Shown piece by piece: positions 54,428 to 62,779 of a DNA stretch of 64,000 nucleotides. Source of the DNA: Aeromonas hydrophila subsp. hydrophila ATCC 7966 (lineage in GTDB: Bacteria; Pseudomonadota; Gammaproteobacteria; Enterobacterales; Aeromonadaceae); the NCBI RefSeq assembly GCF_000014805.1, contig NC_008570.1:1121001-1185000 (forward strand), given 5' to 3'. The position numbers and the translations under genes are program-made. The notes under the pieces were generated by a model. That model was not told the origin of the DNA. It worked only from the letters and a program-made list of their open reading frames with translations, and did no database searches. Positions within the stretch are counted from its first letter, which is position 1. The number at the start of each line of letters is the position of its first letter.

Positions 54428-55750
54428 TTAATTAAACTGTTGTTCAGCCTTTTCCTCTTGTTTTTTTTCATTATTGACTGGGCTTGTTATTGGCTCAATA
54501 TAACTAAGCAAAAGCCGGCCCATTGCTTCCCCTAAAAGCGGTGGAACTGCATTACCTACTTGAGTGTATCGAGGGCAAGTTAATTTCCTCATTTTCCCTC
54601 CGGTAGTGTATGCACTCTTAAAGGAGAACCAATCTGGAAATGATTGCAGCCTTGCATTTTCTCTAACAGTAAGAATTCTTGGCTCAGAATAATGAAGAAT
54701 ATCATCTGGTAGGGTTGTAACTGTTGCAGACGGTAAGTCAGGATGCAAGGGCGTCAATGAATGCTTTTTCATTTTCAATGAATCTCTAAACTCATTGCAA
54801 ATTGTAGTCCCTTTTGTGCAAATTTTTAATATAAGCTCAAACCGTTCACTTACTGCTTTCGTGTGACGAGGAAGTCTAAGGCTGTTTGGCTTTTCATTGG
54901 TTAAACCATCTCTTAGTAGTTTTATGTAATTGTTAATTGTCTTAGGTGGTTTATAATCCAACTCAAAGAATCCAGTTTGTCCAGAATCAGTATTTTCTAT
55001 AAGCTTCTTTTTTTTATTTTTTGAATCAAATATTTCTAAATCGTAAATAGCATCCTTAGCTGAGACAGGTGAATTTGAATTCAACCCCTTCATATTGAGG
55101 AAATTTAATCTAAATGCATCAATATCTTCAAATGGGTTAAACAAATCGCTAGGTACACCAAATTTAGCAATCAAGATAAATCTCGGGCGTCTTTGTGGAA
55201 CGCCCCAATCAGAACTTGTTATGACTTTGTATGAGACGCCATAACCCAGTTCTTCCAGTTTTTCTTTGACAATTTTTGAGTACGGCTCACTTCCTTCACC
55301 GCGCCCCTTTGTGAACTTTGTATTAAATCCTCTAACGTTTTCTAGTAACAATAACTTAGGCTTGACTAAGCGAACAACATCAATGTATTGCTCTGCGAGC
55401 TTATTCCTGGGGTCGTCCGGGTCTCTTTTCCCTGCTAGAGAGAAGCCTTGGCATGGTGGACCACCGACAATTAAGTCAACCTTCCCTGCGAGTAAGGAGA
55501 GATTACCTTTGTGATTCTCTAATAGAGTATCAACAGTCATGTTTGATTTCGGTAGCCAATTGGGCCAGTCGTAGGTATAGCGCCCCCCTCCCAGAAGGTT
55601 ATGTTGCAGTGTCTCAAACGCACCACTTGTTTTTTCTATAGCAAAAAGACCTTTCCACCCAGCCTGCATCAGGCCTAGAGACAGTCCACCACACCCTGAA
55701 AATAAATCGATAAATGTCCCTTGCTTCTGCTGGGAGGGAAGTGAGCTCAT
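54428..55750 (-). CDS. DNA (cytosine-5) methyltransferase
   Basis: 440 residues with the ordered m5C motifs: I FIDLFSGCGGLSLG, IV GGPPCQGFSLAG with the catalytic Cys, VI LLLENVRGF, VIII PQRRPRFILI, IX VRENARLQSFPD and X YTQVGNAVPP. A target-recognition region of about 150 residues lies between VIII and IX; its specificity cannot be read. It is convergent with the DptFGH-like operon and strongly AT-rich, like that operon's 3' end. I infer that it marks self DNA for the adjacent restriction genes; an orphan or unrelated methyltransferase is the alternative. No Vsr or dedicated restriction endonuclease gene follows. Confidence 0.93.
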   Translation of the reverse strand: MSSLPSQQKQGTFIDLFSGCGGLSLGLMQAGWKGLFAIEKTSGAFETLQHNLLGGGRYTYDWPNWLPKSNMTVDTLLENHKGNLSLLAGKVDLIVGGPPCQGFSLAGKRDPDDPRNKLAEQYIDVVRLVKPKLLLLENVRGFNTKFTKGRGEGSEPYSKIVKEKLEELGYGVSYKVITSSDWGVPQRRPRFILIAKFGVPSDLFNPFEDIDAFRLNFLNMKGLNSNSPVSAKDAIYDLEIFDSKNKKKKLIENTDSGQTGFFELDYKPPKTINNYIKLLRDGLTNEKPNSLRLPRHTKAVSERFELILKICTKGTTICNEFRDSLKMKKHSLTPLHPDLPSATVTTLPDDILHYSEPRILTVRENARLQSFPDWFSFKSAYTTGGKMRKLTCPRYTQVGNAVPPLLGEAMGRLLLSYIEPITSPVNNEKKQEEKAEQQFN

Positions 55751-55938
55751 TGATGGTGCCTTTGTGCAAAATCTAACGTGATAAAATTTGTGTCCAGGAT
55801 ATGCATAGAGCTTTGAAAGTCAAGATTTAATACTGTATGTTTGATCATGTATTTAGGTTGTTTTGCAACGTTGATATGCAAGCTACTGTTTTGCCGACCT
55901 CTGAGGTGTCCTGACAAAATCGGATAGCCCCATTTCAC

Positions 55939-56460
55939 GGCGCTGCCCAGCGTGGAACTCCTCAGTCACCAGTCGCCTTGCAATGGCACTGAACCATGGT
56001 TGCGTCTTGCAGTTAGTCACCAGGGGTAATCGCTTTGAGTCCCATCTTTTCTCTTGTTGGTGCGGCGATAGTGAGCGTTGACGCCAGTGATAGAAGCCTG
56101 CGTGAGAGAGTTCTAGAGCATGACAGATAATGGAAACGGGATAGATATCATGCTGTTTAGCTATCCATGCCTATTTGGCAGTGATTCCTGAGCAAAGTAC
56201 GCGGCGGTTTTTTCACGATGTCGCGTTCTATACTGGCTTGTGCTACCACTTTTCGTAGCCGAGCAATTCGACCTTCAGTTCCGTGACAGAGCGACCTTCC
56301 GGGGCCGATTGGTGGCAACGACCCCCGTTGGTCAATATGCCTTTAGTCAGTCCAAGTCTTCAGGCTGCTTCGTCTGATTGAGTCCTTGTTCCAAAATCAG
56401 TCGAATTGTCTCTGCGCGAAACTTTTGTGAATAGTGTCTTCTTGATGATATTTAATACCA
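55939..56460 (-). pseudogene. Decayed IS3-family transposase (OrfA and start of OrfB)
   Basis: On the minus strand the pieces HYSQKFRAETIRLILEQGLN, APEGRSVTELK, VAQASIERDIVKK, then SLPNRHGWIAKQHDIYPVSI and ICHALELSHAGFYHWRQRS line up with an IS3-family OrfA-OrfB junction but fall in different frames with stops between them. The DDE core is missing. The bases 55751-55938 to its left hold the methyltransferase promoter and no gene. Confidence 0.77.
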
Positions 56461-56559
56461 CCGATGGTTTCATATTAATGTTCGGGGCTGTCTGTAAAAC
56501 TCAATAGGTGTCAGCTCTACGTATACCTAATTAAATTTCAGTTATGATTCAGTTTAATT

Positions 56560-56823
56560 CTATTTAAGTGGGGTGGCAAGAGTATTGGTAATATAGGCTT
56601 CAATTTCATGAAACTCACCTGAAAATAAAAGTCTTTCGACTCTATCTTCATCTTTGCATCGAAATTTAATGACTTCGTAGCATGAATTATCCTCGTTTTC
56701 AAAAATAACTATTCCATCTTCTGTAGTTCCGCCTATCAACCAAGTCTGAAAGATCCAATTAGCAGATAAGCCTATCATTGGAAAATATTTGTTCAGCGTT
56801 TCAGTTGTATTGTTGGGTTCCAT
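56560..56823 (-). CDS. Small acidic protein of unknown function
   Basis: 87 residues, acidic, soluble; contains WIFQTWLIGGTTEDGIVIFE and ends FHEIEAYITNTLATPLK. AAGGTAAACGAA precedes the ATG. It lies between the IS3 remnant and a broken radC copy. The beta-rich pattern could suit an immunity or adaptor protein, but I recognise no family. AT-rich composition matches the methyltransferase. Confidence 0.5.
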   Translation of the reverse strand: MEPNNTTETLNKYFPMIGLSANWIFQTWLIGGTTEDGIVIFENEDNSCYEVIKFRCKDEDRVERLLFSGEFHEIEAYITNTLATPLK

Positions 56824-56910
56824 TTCGTTTACCTTTTTTAAGTTAATCCAAAGGATTTGCTTAACAGCTTGGATGGTATTGCATAGTTGCTGTTCATTCT
56901 CTTGTCGTAC

Positions 56911-57096
56911 TTATTGTAACAATAATTTGTGAGTGATAGTGATGCCTTTGGCTAGTTTCTGGCGTGCAAATTGGTTGGTGATGGTCAATTGATCCTCTTC
57001 GCTAATCAGAGCAACGACGAGATAGGTGCCGGGTTGCTCCCCGGCGATCAGTTTGTGATGCAGCATGATGGTAGATACGCCATCGCCCCACTGCAT
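56911..57096 (-). pseudogene. Truncated radC duplicate (N-terminal third only)
   Basis: 61 residues from ATG 57094-57096: MQWGDGVSTIMLHHKLIAGE and QFARQKLAKGITITHK line up directly with the first 60 residues of the intact radC at 59233-59763, including the region upstream of both ATGs (GGTAGGGTAGGCGAGGT). The JAB domain is absent. The differences show the copies are not recent. Confidence 0.8.
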
Positions 57097-57162
57097 GGGA
57101 AGCGGTAGGGTAGGCGAGGTGGTTAACGACAACAATCAGCTCGAAAGGTCAACAGCCTCTAA

Positions 57163-59046
57163 TCATGCCAAAACATCCTCAACCACTTCCTCATCCTGAT
57201 CTTCAGGCTCCGGTTCAGCCTGGATAGACTGCGAAATATACACACGACTTTTCAGCCGTTCTTTAAGCGCTGCTCTGCGCGCGGCAAAAAATTCCGGAAA
57301 ATCCTCAAAGCCCAGATCGACACCCTCTACCAGCAGGTTTGCCGCTGTCAGATGAACAGAAGAGTCCTCAAGCCACTCCTTCAGTGGCCGATCAGACTTA
57401 CTCAAGTTCTGGGAGTCATTCAGCAGATGAAGATTGGCAATAGTGTTCCAATGGCTGGAATCTGCATAAAACTCCATTCGCTCAGAATTATTGAGAAGGG
57501 CATCAACTTTAGCCAAACGCTTCTTGTCAAAGTGACTACGCGGGTGCAAGTGATCAATATGAAATACTTCCGTTGCATTCATTTCCGGGAACAACAAATG
57601 CAGCAGTGCACGGCAGCGCCCTTCGCCATGCTCAATATTCAGTACACTCTCCATGTATTCATCATCAAACCGCAAATCCTTGTTGGTTGCCGTGTATCTC
57701 TCTACCACCTGCTGCAATGGGAAGTACTGCTCGTCCATATGCTGATCCAGCACATCACGCATCGATTTCAGGATGGTATCTGCTTGCCCGCCAAATACCC
57801 CTTTAAGCAGCGCCATATAAAACCAGCGACTGATAAGGTCTCGCTGCTCATTATGCTTGGAAAGATTGTTTATGCTCTTGAAGAGAGATTCATTGCCAAC
57901 CTGCTTTTTGTACAGGTAGTAACAAATCGGGATCACCGCATTTTTGGATGTCAGCGATTGGGAGTTAATGCCCATGCGGCGGATCAGCCGCAGTGTTTCC
58001 AGAATGCAGTCACGTATTTCAGCCCATGCGTCTTGGATCTGGCGAACCTGCTCGGCACTGAAATTTTTCACTTTAAACCGCACGTCCGCACCGATAAGCA
58101 CCAGGCAGGCTTTGAGCACCCAGTCGCGATCCATGTAGAAACCAATATCGGCGCTTTGATGAATCTGACGAATCAGCCCATCCACATCCTGACGGAAGTC
58201 ACCATCCCAGTTTGCTACCGCAATCGACATCAACAGATCAGAAAAGTCCAGCTTGGTACCACCACTGTTGGTGCGGATAAACACATCCAGCACGTGGTCT
58301 ATTTCCTGACTGCTCTCATTGAAGTAATGAACAATACGCTGCGAACGGATGACGTCATACAACTGACCCAAGGTGTCAGCAGCAAACTCATTCGCCTGCA
58401 AGTTATGGGCTTCTAGGTAAGGCTTGGTCACCTTGTTCCAGATATGGTTGCCACCATCAACCTGCGGCATCTTGAGGATGTCATGCAGGCAAAACCAGTG
58501 ATGCTTACTATCCGATGCCGCCAAGGCGCTCTTGTACTGGGCGTCGGTCAGAAATTTAAAGTTGTAATGCATCAGTGATTCGTTGTCTTGCGAGTCGACA
58601 GCCTGTGCCAAGTCGAGGTACAACTTGCGTGGCGGCAGCAGCTTGTCATCCCGAGTTGTCGGCCACCACACCCGTGGTTGCTTGTAAGCATAAGTGCCAC
58701 ATAAGCCAATATACAATGAGGTAAGGCGCTGCTGGCCGTCGATGATGGCCTTGAAGTTTTTATAACTGGCAGTGGTCGGCTTATGCGGATTCTCCTCACT
58801 GAAGCGCTGGCAGTAGCACTTCAGGAACTCATAAAACTTGTAGTCGTTCTTGATTTCAGCGCTGTTCACCTCCCACATCATGAAGGAGTTAATCGGATAT
58901 CCCCGCATGATGGAATCGAACAGCACACAGATCTGGTGACTGCTCCAGACAAACTTGCGCTGAATAGCAGGCAACAGATAGTCCCCACCATTAATGGCCG
59001 CAATTGCTTCCTGAATGGTAATTGCCTTTTCATACTCACCTGCCAT
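57163..59046 (-). CDS. DUF262/GmrSD-like protein with C-terminal HNH nuclease
   Basis: 627 residues. The N-terminal DUF262 (ParB-like/GmrS) domain has LLPAIQRKFVWSSHQICVLFDSIMRGYP and AIIDGQQRLTSLY, the DGQQR signature that couples nucleotide use to DNA binding. The C-terminal DUF1524-type HNH is at about 525-590 (VFHIDHLHPRSHF ... NTIANLHLLNDSQNLSKSDRPL). Proteins of this layout include type IV restriction enzymes against modified phage DNA. ATG 59044-59046 has GAGAGG upstream; an in-frame ATG 45 bases earlier is less well supported. It sits between the intact and the broken radC copies, as if inserted there as cargo. Confidence 0.85.
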   Translation of the reverse strand: MAGEYEKAITIQEAIAAINGGDYLLPAIQRKFVWSSHQICVLFDSIMRGYPINSFMMWEVNSAEIKNDYKFYEFLKCYCQRFSEENPHKPTTASYKNFKAIIDGQQRLTSLYIGLCGTYAYKQPRVWWPTTRDDKLLPPRKLYLDLAQAVDSQDNESLMHYNFKFLTDAQYKSALAASDSKHHWFCLHDILKMPQVDGGNHIWNKVTKPYLEAHNLQANEFAADTLGQLYDVIRSQRIVHYFNESSQEIDHVLDVFIRTNSGGTKLDFSDLLMSIAVANWDGDFRQDVDGLIRQIHQSADIGFYMDRDWVLKACLVLIGADVRFKVKNFSAEQVRQIQDAWAEIRDCILETLRLIRRMGINSQSLTSKNAVIPICYYLYKKQVGNESLFKSINNLSKHNEQRDLISRWFYMALLKGVFGGQADTILKSMRDVLDQHMDEQYFPLQQVVERYTATNKDLRFDDEYMESVLNIEHGEGRCRALLHLLFPEMNATEVFHIDHLHPRSHFDKKRLAKVDALLNNSERMEFYADSSHWNTIANLHLLNDSQNLSKSDRPLKEWLEDSSVHLTAANLLVEGVDLGFEDFPEFFAARRAALKERLKSRVYISQSIQAEPEPEDQDEEVVEDVLA

Positions 59047-59120
59047 GTTTAGTCCTCTCTCGCATGCATCTAGGCCTACGCTCTTCTTCAAGGCCGCGCC
59101 GAGTTTGAGATTGTAAAGAA

Positions 59121-59154
59121 AGTCACTGAATCAGAATTTTCTGATTCAGTGACT
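59121..59154 (-). terminator. 34-bp inverted repeat, terminator downstream of radC
   Basis: 16-bp perfect arms AGTCACTGAATCAGAA / TTCTGATTCAGTGACT separated by TT. On the minus strand it continues TTCTTTACA. It lies between radC and the DUF262 gene. Confidence 0.75.
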
Positions 59155-59232
59155 TGTATCAAACTATCTCGATGTTATCTGCAAGCCAGCCGCGTCGCTC
59201 GATGAGTATATCTAGGCTGATAAGTGTAAGGT

Positions 59233-59763
59233 TCATATCAGTCCCCGTTCTGCCAGCGACACCACTCCCTCAGTACCGACGACCAGATGATCCAAAATCC
59301 GGATATCCACCAGTGCCAGGGCATTCTGTAGGCGCAGAGTAATCGCGATATCTGCCCGGCTGGGTTCCGGGTATCCCGACGGGTGGTTATGCACCAGCAT
59401 CAGAGCGGCAGCATTGTAGTGCAGTGCCTGCTTGACTACATCGCGGGGGTAGACGGTCGCAGCGGACAGGGTGCCAAGGAACAGCTCCTCGTAGGCCAGG
59501 ACCCTGTGTTGGTTATCGAGGAAAAGTGCCGCAAACACTTCGCGATCCCGTGTTTGCAGCAGCCCTTGCAGGGCCTGATGGGCCACGTGTTTATCGGTAA
59601 TAGCTTCTCCCTTGGCCAGTTTCTGACGGGCAACTGCTTGGGCGATGGTGAGCAGGTCGTCGTCGGTGACAAGGTCGGTTACCCGATAGGTGCCGGGGAT
59701 CTCCCCGGCGATCAGTTTGTGATGCAACATGATTAGGCTCCATACGCCATCGCCCCACCGCAT
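59233..59763 (-). CDS. radC: RadC/JAB-domain protein of mobile elements
   Basis: 176 residues. The MPN/JAMM metalloprotease-like motif is present (ALMLVHNHPSGYPEPSRADIAI) with the conserved end VVGTEGVVSLAERG. It lacks the N-terminal helix-hairpin-helix of chromosomal RadC (about 220 residues), which is usual for island and plasmid copies. The role is unknown; a link with recombination was proposed for the family but is not established. No clear ribosome site precedes ATG 59761-59763. A broken copy lies at 56911-57096. Confidence 0.88.
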   Translation of the reverse strand: MRWGDGVWSLIMLHHKLIAGEIPGTYRVTDLVTDDDLLTIAQAVARQKLAKGEAITDKHVAHQALQGLLQTRDREVFAALFLDNQHRVLAYEELFLGTLSAATVYPRDVVKQALHYNAAALMLVHNHPSGYPEPSRADIAITLRLQNALALVDIRILDHLVVGTEGVVSLAERGLI

Positions 59764-59839
59764 TGGACGCGGCAGGGTAGGCGAGGTATTTGGTTAATGG
59801 GTTGGTAAATGTGGTAGTAGCTGGATTGGCTGGCGGTAC

Positions 59840-60097
59840 TCAGGCCGCCAAGGTGTGCGGGGTGTAGTCGTGTAGCGGAATGTGGTAACTGGTGGCTAGT
59901 AGGGTGCCGAACTGGGTTAGCCAGCTGTGATCCGGGTGATCGCACAGCCATTGCGCCAGTGCGTCGCCCCGTTCGTTTTCATAGCGCAGGTAGAGGGTAT
60001 AACCGTCCACCGGCAGGCTCTGGTCATGTACCACTTCAATCTGACCATCGTGTTCAAGATAAGCCTCCAGCTCGATGGCGATCACGGAGTTAATCAT
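59840..60097 (-). CDS. Island-associated small protein, unknown function
   Basis: 85 residues starting MINSVIAIELEAYLEHDGQI after AAGGAG. It is acidic and includes LYLRYENERGDALAQWLCDH and a His-rich end (HIPLHDYTPHTL). It overlaps the upstream gene by eight bases, so it belongs to the same transcript as radC and the DUF2787 gene. I do not recognise the family. Confidence 0.7.
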   Translation of the reverse strand: MINSVIAIELEAYLEHDGQIEVVHDQSLPVDGYTLYLRYENERGDALAQWLCDHPDHSWLTQFGTLLATSYHIPLHDYTPHTLAA

Positions 60098-60500
60098 CTT
60101 CGGTCTCCTTGTCAGGGATGGGGTCACTCTCCACCGCATAGCCGCGATGGATGCAGATGCGCTGCAGGTCAGCCAGAAAGTTGGCCAGTACGCGGGGTTG
60201 CTCGGTGAGCGGCACCGGCCCTGCCTGGCAATGCCAGAAACAGCGACGTTTGGGGTCGATGCAGATCTCATCTCTCGGCTTGCTCATGGTGTACCAGTCC
60301 TCGGCATTGCTGAGGGAGAGCAGTTGCCACTGTGCGCCAGACCAGCGCACTTGTAAGGTGACTGTACGGGCTGGTGGGCTATCTGGAGTCAGGTGCAGCA
60401 GCCAACGCTGACCACTGCGAGTGGGGGTTAGCTTGGCGCTGGTAGCGACTCGCCCCAGCCACTGACGCGTGTAATGGGAGAGCGCTAATTCTTGGTTCAT
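60090..60500 (-). CDS. Island-associated protein, unknown function
   Basis: 136 residues with AGGAGGTAACT before the ATG. It contains SGQRWLLHLTPDSPPARTVT, KPRDEICIDPKRRCFWHC with two Cys near each other, and FLADLQRICIHRGYAVESDP. The mixed alpha/beta pattern gives no function. It is translationally coupled to the 85-residue protein downstream and follows DUF2787 by nine bases. Confidence 0.7.
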   Translation of the reverse strand: MNQELALSHYTRQWLGRVATSAKLTPTRSGQRWLLHLTPDSPPARTVTLQVRWSGAQWQLLSLSNAEDWYTMSKPRDEICIDPKRRCFWHCQAGPVPLTEQPRVLANFLADLQRICIHRGYAVESDPIPDKETEDD

Positions 60501-60509
60501 AGTTACCTC

Positions 60510-60935
60510 CTAATCTCCAGCGACCGTGACGCTGAAGCATTCCAACCGGCAGTAGGCAATGAAGTTGCGCTGCCAGATGTCGAACAACTCCCGCGCTTCG
60601 GCTAGCCGCAACGGTCCCCAGCCCAACATGGTGTGTTCCCCATCGAGGAAGTTGAAGTCGAGCTCCTTGCAGAGCTCGGCATCATGGCCGAGCCCCTGGT
60701 AGCTGAAGTCGGTGACGTAATCGAACAGCCAGCCATCTAGCCCACGGATCAGGCGGATCTCGACTGGGTGCACGCCGCCTTGCTCGGCGCTGTAGCCGGG
60801 ATTACGAAAGTTGAAGGTCAGTTGGCTTAAGCGCTCGATATTGAGCTCGGTTTTAGCGACTTCCTGGTCGAGCAGAACCAGCAATGCTTGGGCTACGGGC
60901 AGAGCAAAGCCGCCCCGGAAAAAGGGAATAGTCAT
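60510..60935 (-). CDS. DUF2787 family protein
   Basis: 141 residues from MTIPFFRGGFALP with AAGGAG upstream; an in-frame longer version would add 37 residues from inside the upstream gap. The core is recognisable as DUF2787: LTFNFRNPGYSAEQGGVHPVEIRL, GWLFDYVTDFSYQGLGHDAEL and KELDFNF. The family is found mostly on mobile elements of Vibrio, Shewanella and Aeromonas; function unknown. It is part of the minus-strand gene series from 61302 to 59233. Confidence 0.8.
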   Translation of the reverse strand: MTIPFFRGGFALPVAQALLVLLDQEVAKTELNIERLSQLTFNFRNPGYSAEQGGVHPVEIRLIRGLDGWLFDYVTDFSYQGLGHDAELCKELDFNFLDGEHTMLGWGPLRLAEARELFDIWQRNFIAYCRLECFSVTVAGD

Positions 60936-60954
60936 GATGTACTCCTTGTAGGGG

Positions 60955-61302
60955 TTAATCTTGGCCGAACAGATCGCGCATTTTTCTGGCCGCACGGGCA
61001 CGGATCTGGGTGTCAATAAAGGCGGTAATACTGGCGAGTGCCGCACTTAGCACCGCGATGTCATCGGTGAGCCCCATAGGCAGCACATCCGGGATCGCAT
61101 CGATGGGCGAGATAAAGTAGGCCAACGCGCTGTAGATCAGCAGCTTGGCCCAGAGCGGCAGGTCATCCTTCTGGCTGGTGTAGTAGAGCAACAGGCAGGT
61201 TTCAATAAAGGGCCGACCGGCACGCTTGGCAAAGGCGCAGAGCTTGCGCCAAAAGCCTTGCTGGTCGAACGGCTCGCATTCGGGAGGAATACAGGGGGGC
61301 AT
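60955..61302 (-). CDS. YkvA-like DUF1232 membrane protein
   Basis: 115 residues. The DUF1232 core is LYYTSQKDDLPLWAKLLIYSALAYFISPIDAIPDVLPMGLTDDIAVL, with the typical SPIDAIPD turn between helices. One or two membrane-associated helices are expected. Function unknown. AAGGAG precedes the ATG. It is 19 bases upstream of DUF2787 and probably heads that transcript, behind the terminator at 61341-61366. Confidence 0.85.
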   Translation of the reverse strand: MPPCIPPECEPFDQQGFWRKLCAFAKRAGRPFIETCLLLYYTSQKDDLPLWAKLLIYSALAYFISPIDAIPDVLPMGLTDDIAVLSAALASITAFIDTQIRARAARKMRDLFGQD

Positions 61303-61340
61303 AGTGTGTCTCCTTCACAGGTGGGTGAATGGCAGAAATG

Positions 61341-61366
61341 AAAAGAGGAGGCAAATGCCTCCTCTT
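61341..61366 (-). terminator. Terminator of the secreted protein gene
   Basis: Stem AAGAGGAGGCA / TGCCTCCTCTT with a two-base loop; the minus strand continues TTCATTTC. It lies 20 bases past the stop at 61386. Confidence 0.85.
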
Positions 61367-61385
61367 GGATGGGAATGGATGTGAT

Positions 61386-61835
61386 CTATTGGTCCCACAT
61401 CAAGCAGTCAAACTCGGGCGTATTAGTGGCGGGCAGTACAGATGCGACCTCTTTGGTTGGCAGTGCGAGTTGCTTGCCGTCAGCCGTTAAAATGCGGATC
61501 GACTTGGCCTTGCGTAGCTTGCCCCACATGTCGAAGAAATTGTTCTCACCGACACGGGATTCTGTCTCATAGGGCGCATCGTATTGGCTGCCATCGACGA
61601 TGATGGAGAAAGCCTGCCCAGCATAAGAGCCGTACTCCTTGCCCTGTACCGTGGCCGTCATGCTGACCTTTCGGGTGTCATTGCAGGCGATATAGAGGTT
61701 GTTTTGCTCGTTGACCACCGCCGTGTATTCGCTGGTGCCCTGACCCCAGCCACTGCTCCAGCGTCCGGCCTCGCCATAGGCCAGGGCGTTGTTGCATAGC
61801 AGGATGGCCGTCAACGTGATCCAACATTTGTTCAT
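61386..61835 (-). CDS. Exported protein of unknown function
   Basis: 149 residues with a signal peptide (MNKCWITLTAILLCNNALA, cleavage near residue 19). The mature part has two cysteines (IACNDTRK and FDCLMWDQ) able to form a disulfide, and segments YTAVVNEQNNLYIACND and FFDMWGKLRKAKSIRI. The pattern resembles small periplasmic invasion-associated-locus-B-like proteins on phage-like islands, but I make no family call. AAGGAGAGTT precedes the ATG. Confidence 0.68.
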   Translation of the reverse strand: MNKCWITLTAILLCNNALAYGEAGRWSSGWGQGTSEYTAVVNEQNNLYIACNDTRKVSMTATVQGKEYGSYAGQAFSIIVDGSQYDAPYETESRVGENNFFDMWGKLRKAKSIRILTADGKQLALPTKEVASVLPATNTPEFDCLMWDQ

Positions 61836-61847
61836 GGTTAACTCTCC

Positions 61848-62171
61848 TTATCCAACGTAGTAACCCAACACATTTTGTAAAAAGCCACCTGCCGCGATGT
61901 AGCCCACCACCCCCCCGATGAGCTGGGGGCCAACTTTCCAAAACAGCTTCTTCTTGAACATCTCCTGTGCGCCGTCAGCAAACAGCATGTTTGGTTGGGT
62001 GAAGCGGCGGAACAATTCCCCTCCCATCAGGCCAAGTGAGGTAAACAGAGAGCCAAAGACAAAGTGCCAGATATGGCCCCAGAACCCGAGCTGCGGGGAG
62101 CTACCGGTCCAGAGTGAGTAAATGGTGATGACGAGAAAAAAGAGGGTGGCAATAACGGGATAACGAGCCAT
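61848..62171 (-). CDS. Small membrane protein of unknown function
   Basis: 107 residues with three hydrophobic segments (ATLFFLVITIYSLW, HFVFGSLFTSLGLMGG, LIGGVVGYIAAGGFLQNVLG) and a basic central loop (RRFTQPN, KKKLFWK). AAGGAAAAGTAC precedes the ATG. It lies 12 bases upstream of the exported-protein gene and probably shares its promoter, located in the 246-base spacer opposite the XRE gene. Confidence 0.68.
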   Translation of the reverse strand: MARYPVIATLFFLVITIYSLWTGSSPQLGFWGHIWHFVFGSLFTSLGLMGGELFRRFTQPNMLFADGAQEMFKKKLFWKVGPQLIGGVVGYIAAGGFLQNVLGYYVG

Positions 62172-62417
62172 GTACTTTTCCTTATGTAACAGAGTAATAG
62201 TAACAATGGCAGTCGCCCTAACCGCTCGCGTAAAAGCGCTTTACCCGAGATGGGAGGGGATGCCACAAACGAGGATTGATGTTTGTTGTCGGTGAGTCGG
62301 TCAGCGTAGCGATCATCGATTTACGGCCAATTACAACCAACTTAGTTGATACTCGCCTTTTTGAGTCCTTATCGTCAATGGGTCCATGGTCAACCATACG
62401 GGTTGACTGGAGGAACC

Positions 62418-62768
62418 ATGACAGATATCAACCTTGAGCTGTTAGCCAAGAGCGTTGGCAAGGCGATTAGCCACAAGCGTACTCAAGCCGGATTCACGCA
62501 AGAGCATGTGGCTGAACACCTCAATATCGGGATGGAGGCCGTCTCTCGAATGGAGCGAGGGATTGTGGTGCCGACCGTGGTGCGGCTGGCGGAGCTCGCT
62601 CAACTGTTTGGTTGTGAGCTGGCGGACTTTCTGCGCGAGACCAGTAACCGCCCGACCGAGCAGGGCATTGTGCTGAGCCAGCAACTGGCCCGGCTCGATG
62701 ATGCTGACCGAACCCTGTTGCTGGAAACGGTAGAACGGTTGGTGGAGCGGTTGGCCCGTTCCCGCTGA
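62418..62768 (+). CDS. XRE-family helix-turn-helix regulator
   Basis: 116 residues. A lambda-repressor-like helix-turn-helix (GKAISHKRTQAGFTQEHVAEH, then IGMEAVSRMERG and LAQLFGCELADFL, residues about 10-70) is followed by a short helical tail (LDDADRTLLLETVERLVERL). TGGAGGAACC precedes ATG 62418; an upstream in-frame ATG adds 24 residues without support. It faces the minus-strand genes on both sides and is a likely repressor of island functions. Confidence 0.85.
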   Translation: MTDINLELLAKSVGKAISHKRTQAGFTQEHVAEHLNIGMEAVSRMERGIVVPTVVRLAELAQLFGCELADFLRETSNRPTEQGIVLSQQLARLDDADRTLLLETVERLVERLARSR

Positions 62769-62779
62769 TCATCCACCAT

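Noticed and set aside
45339..55750. A complete Dnd phosphorothioation system
   Set aside because: No cysteine desulfurase, DndB, DndC (PAPS-reductase-like), DndD or DndE gene is present in the window; only the restriction half is resembled.
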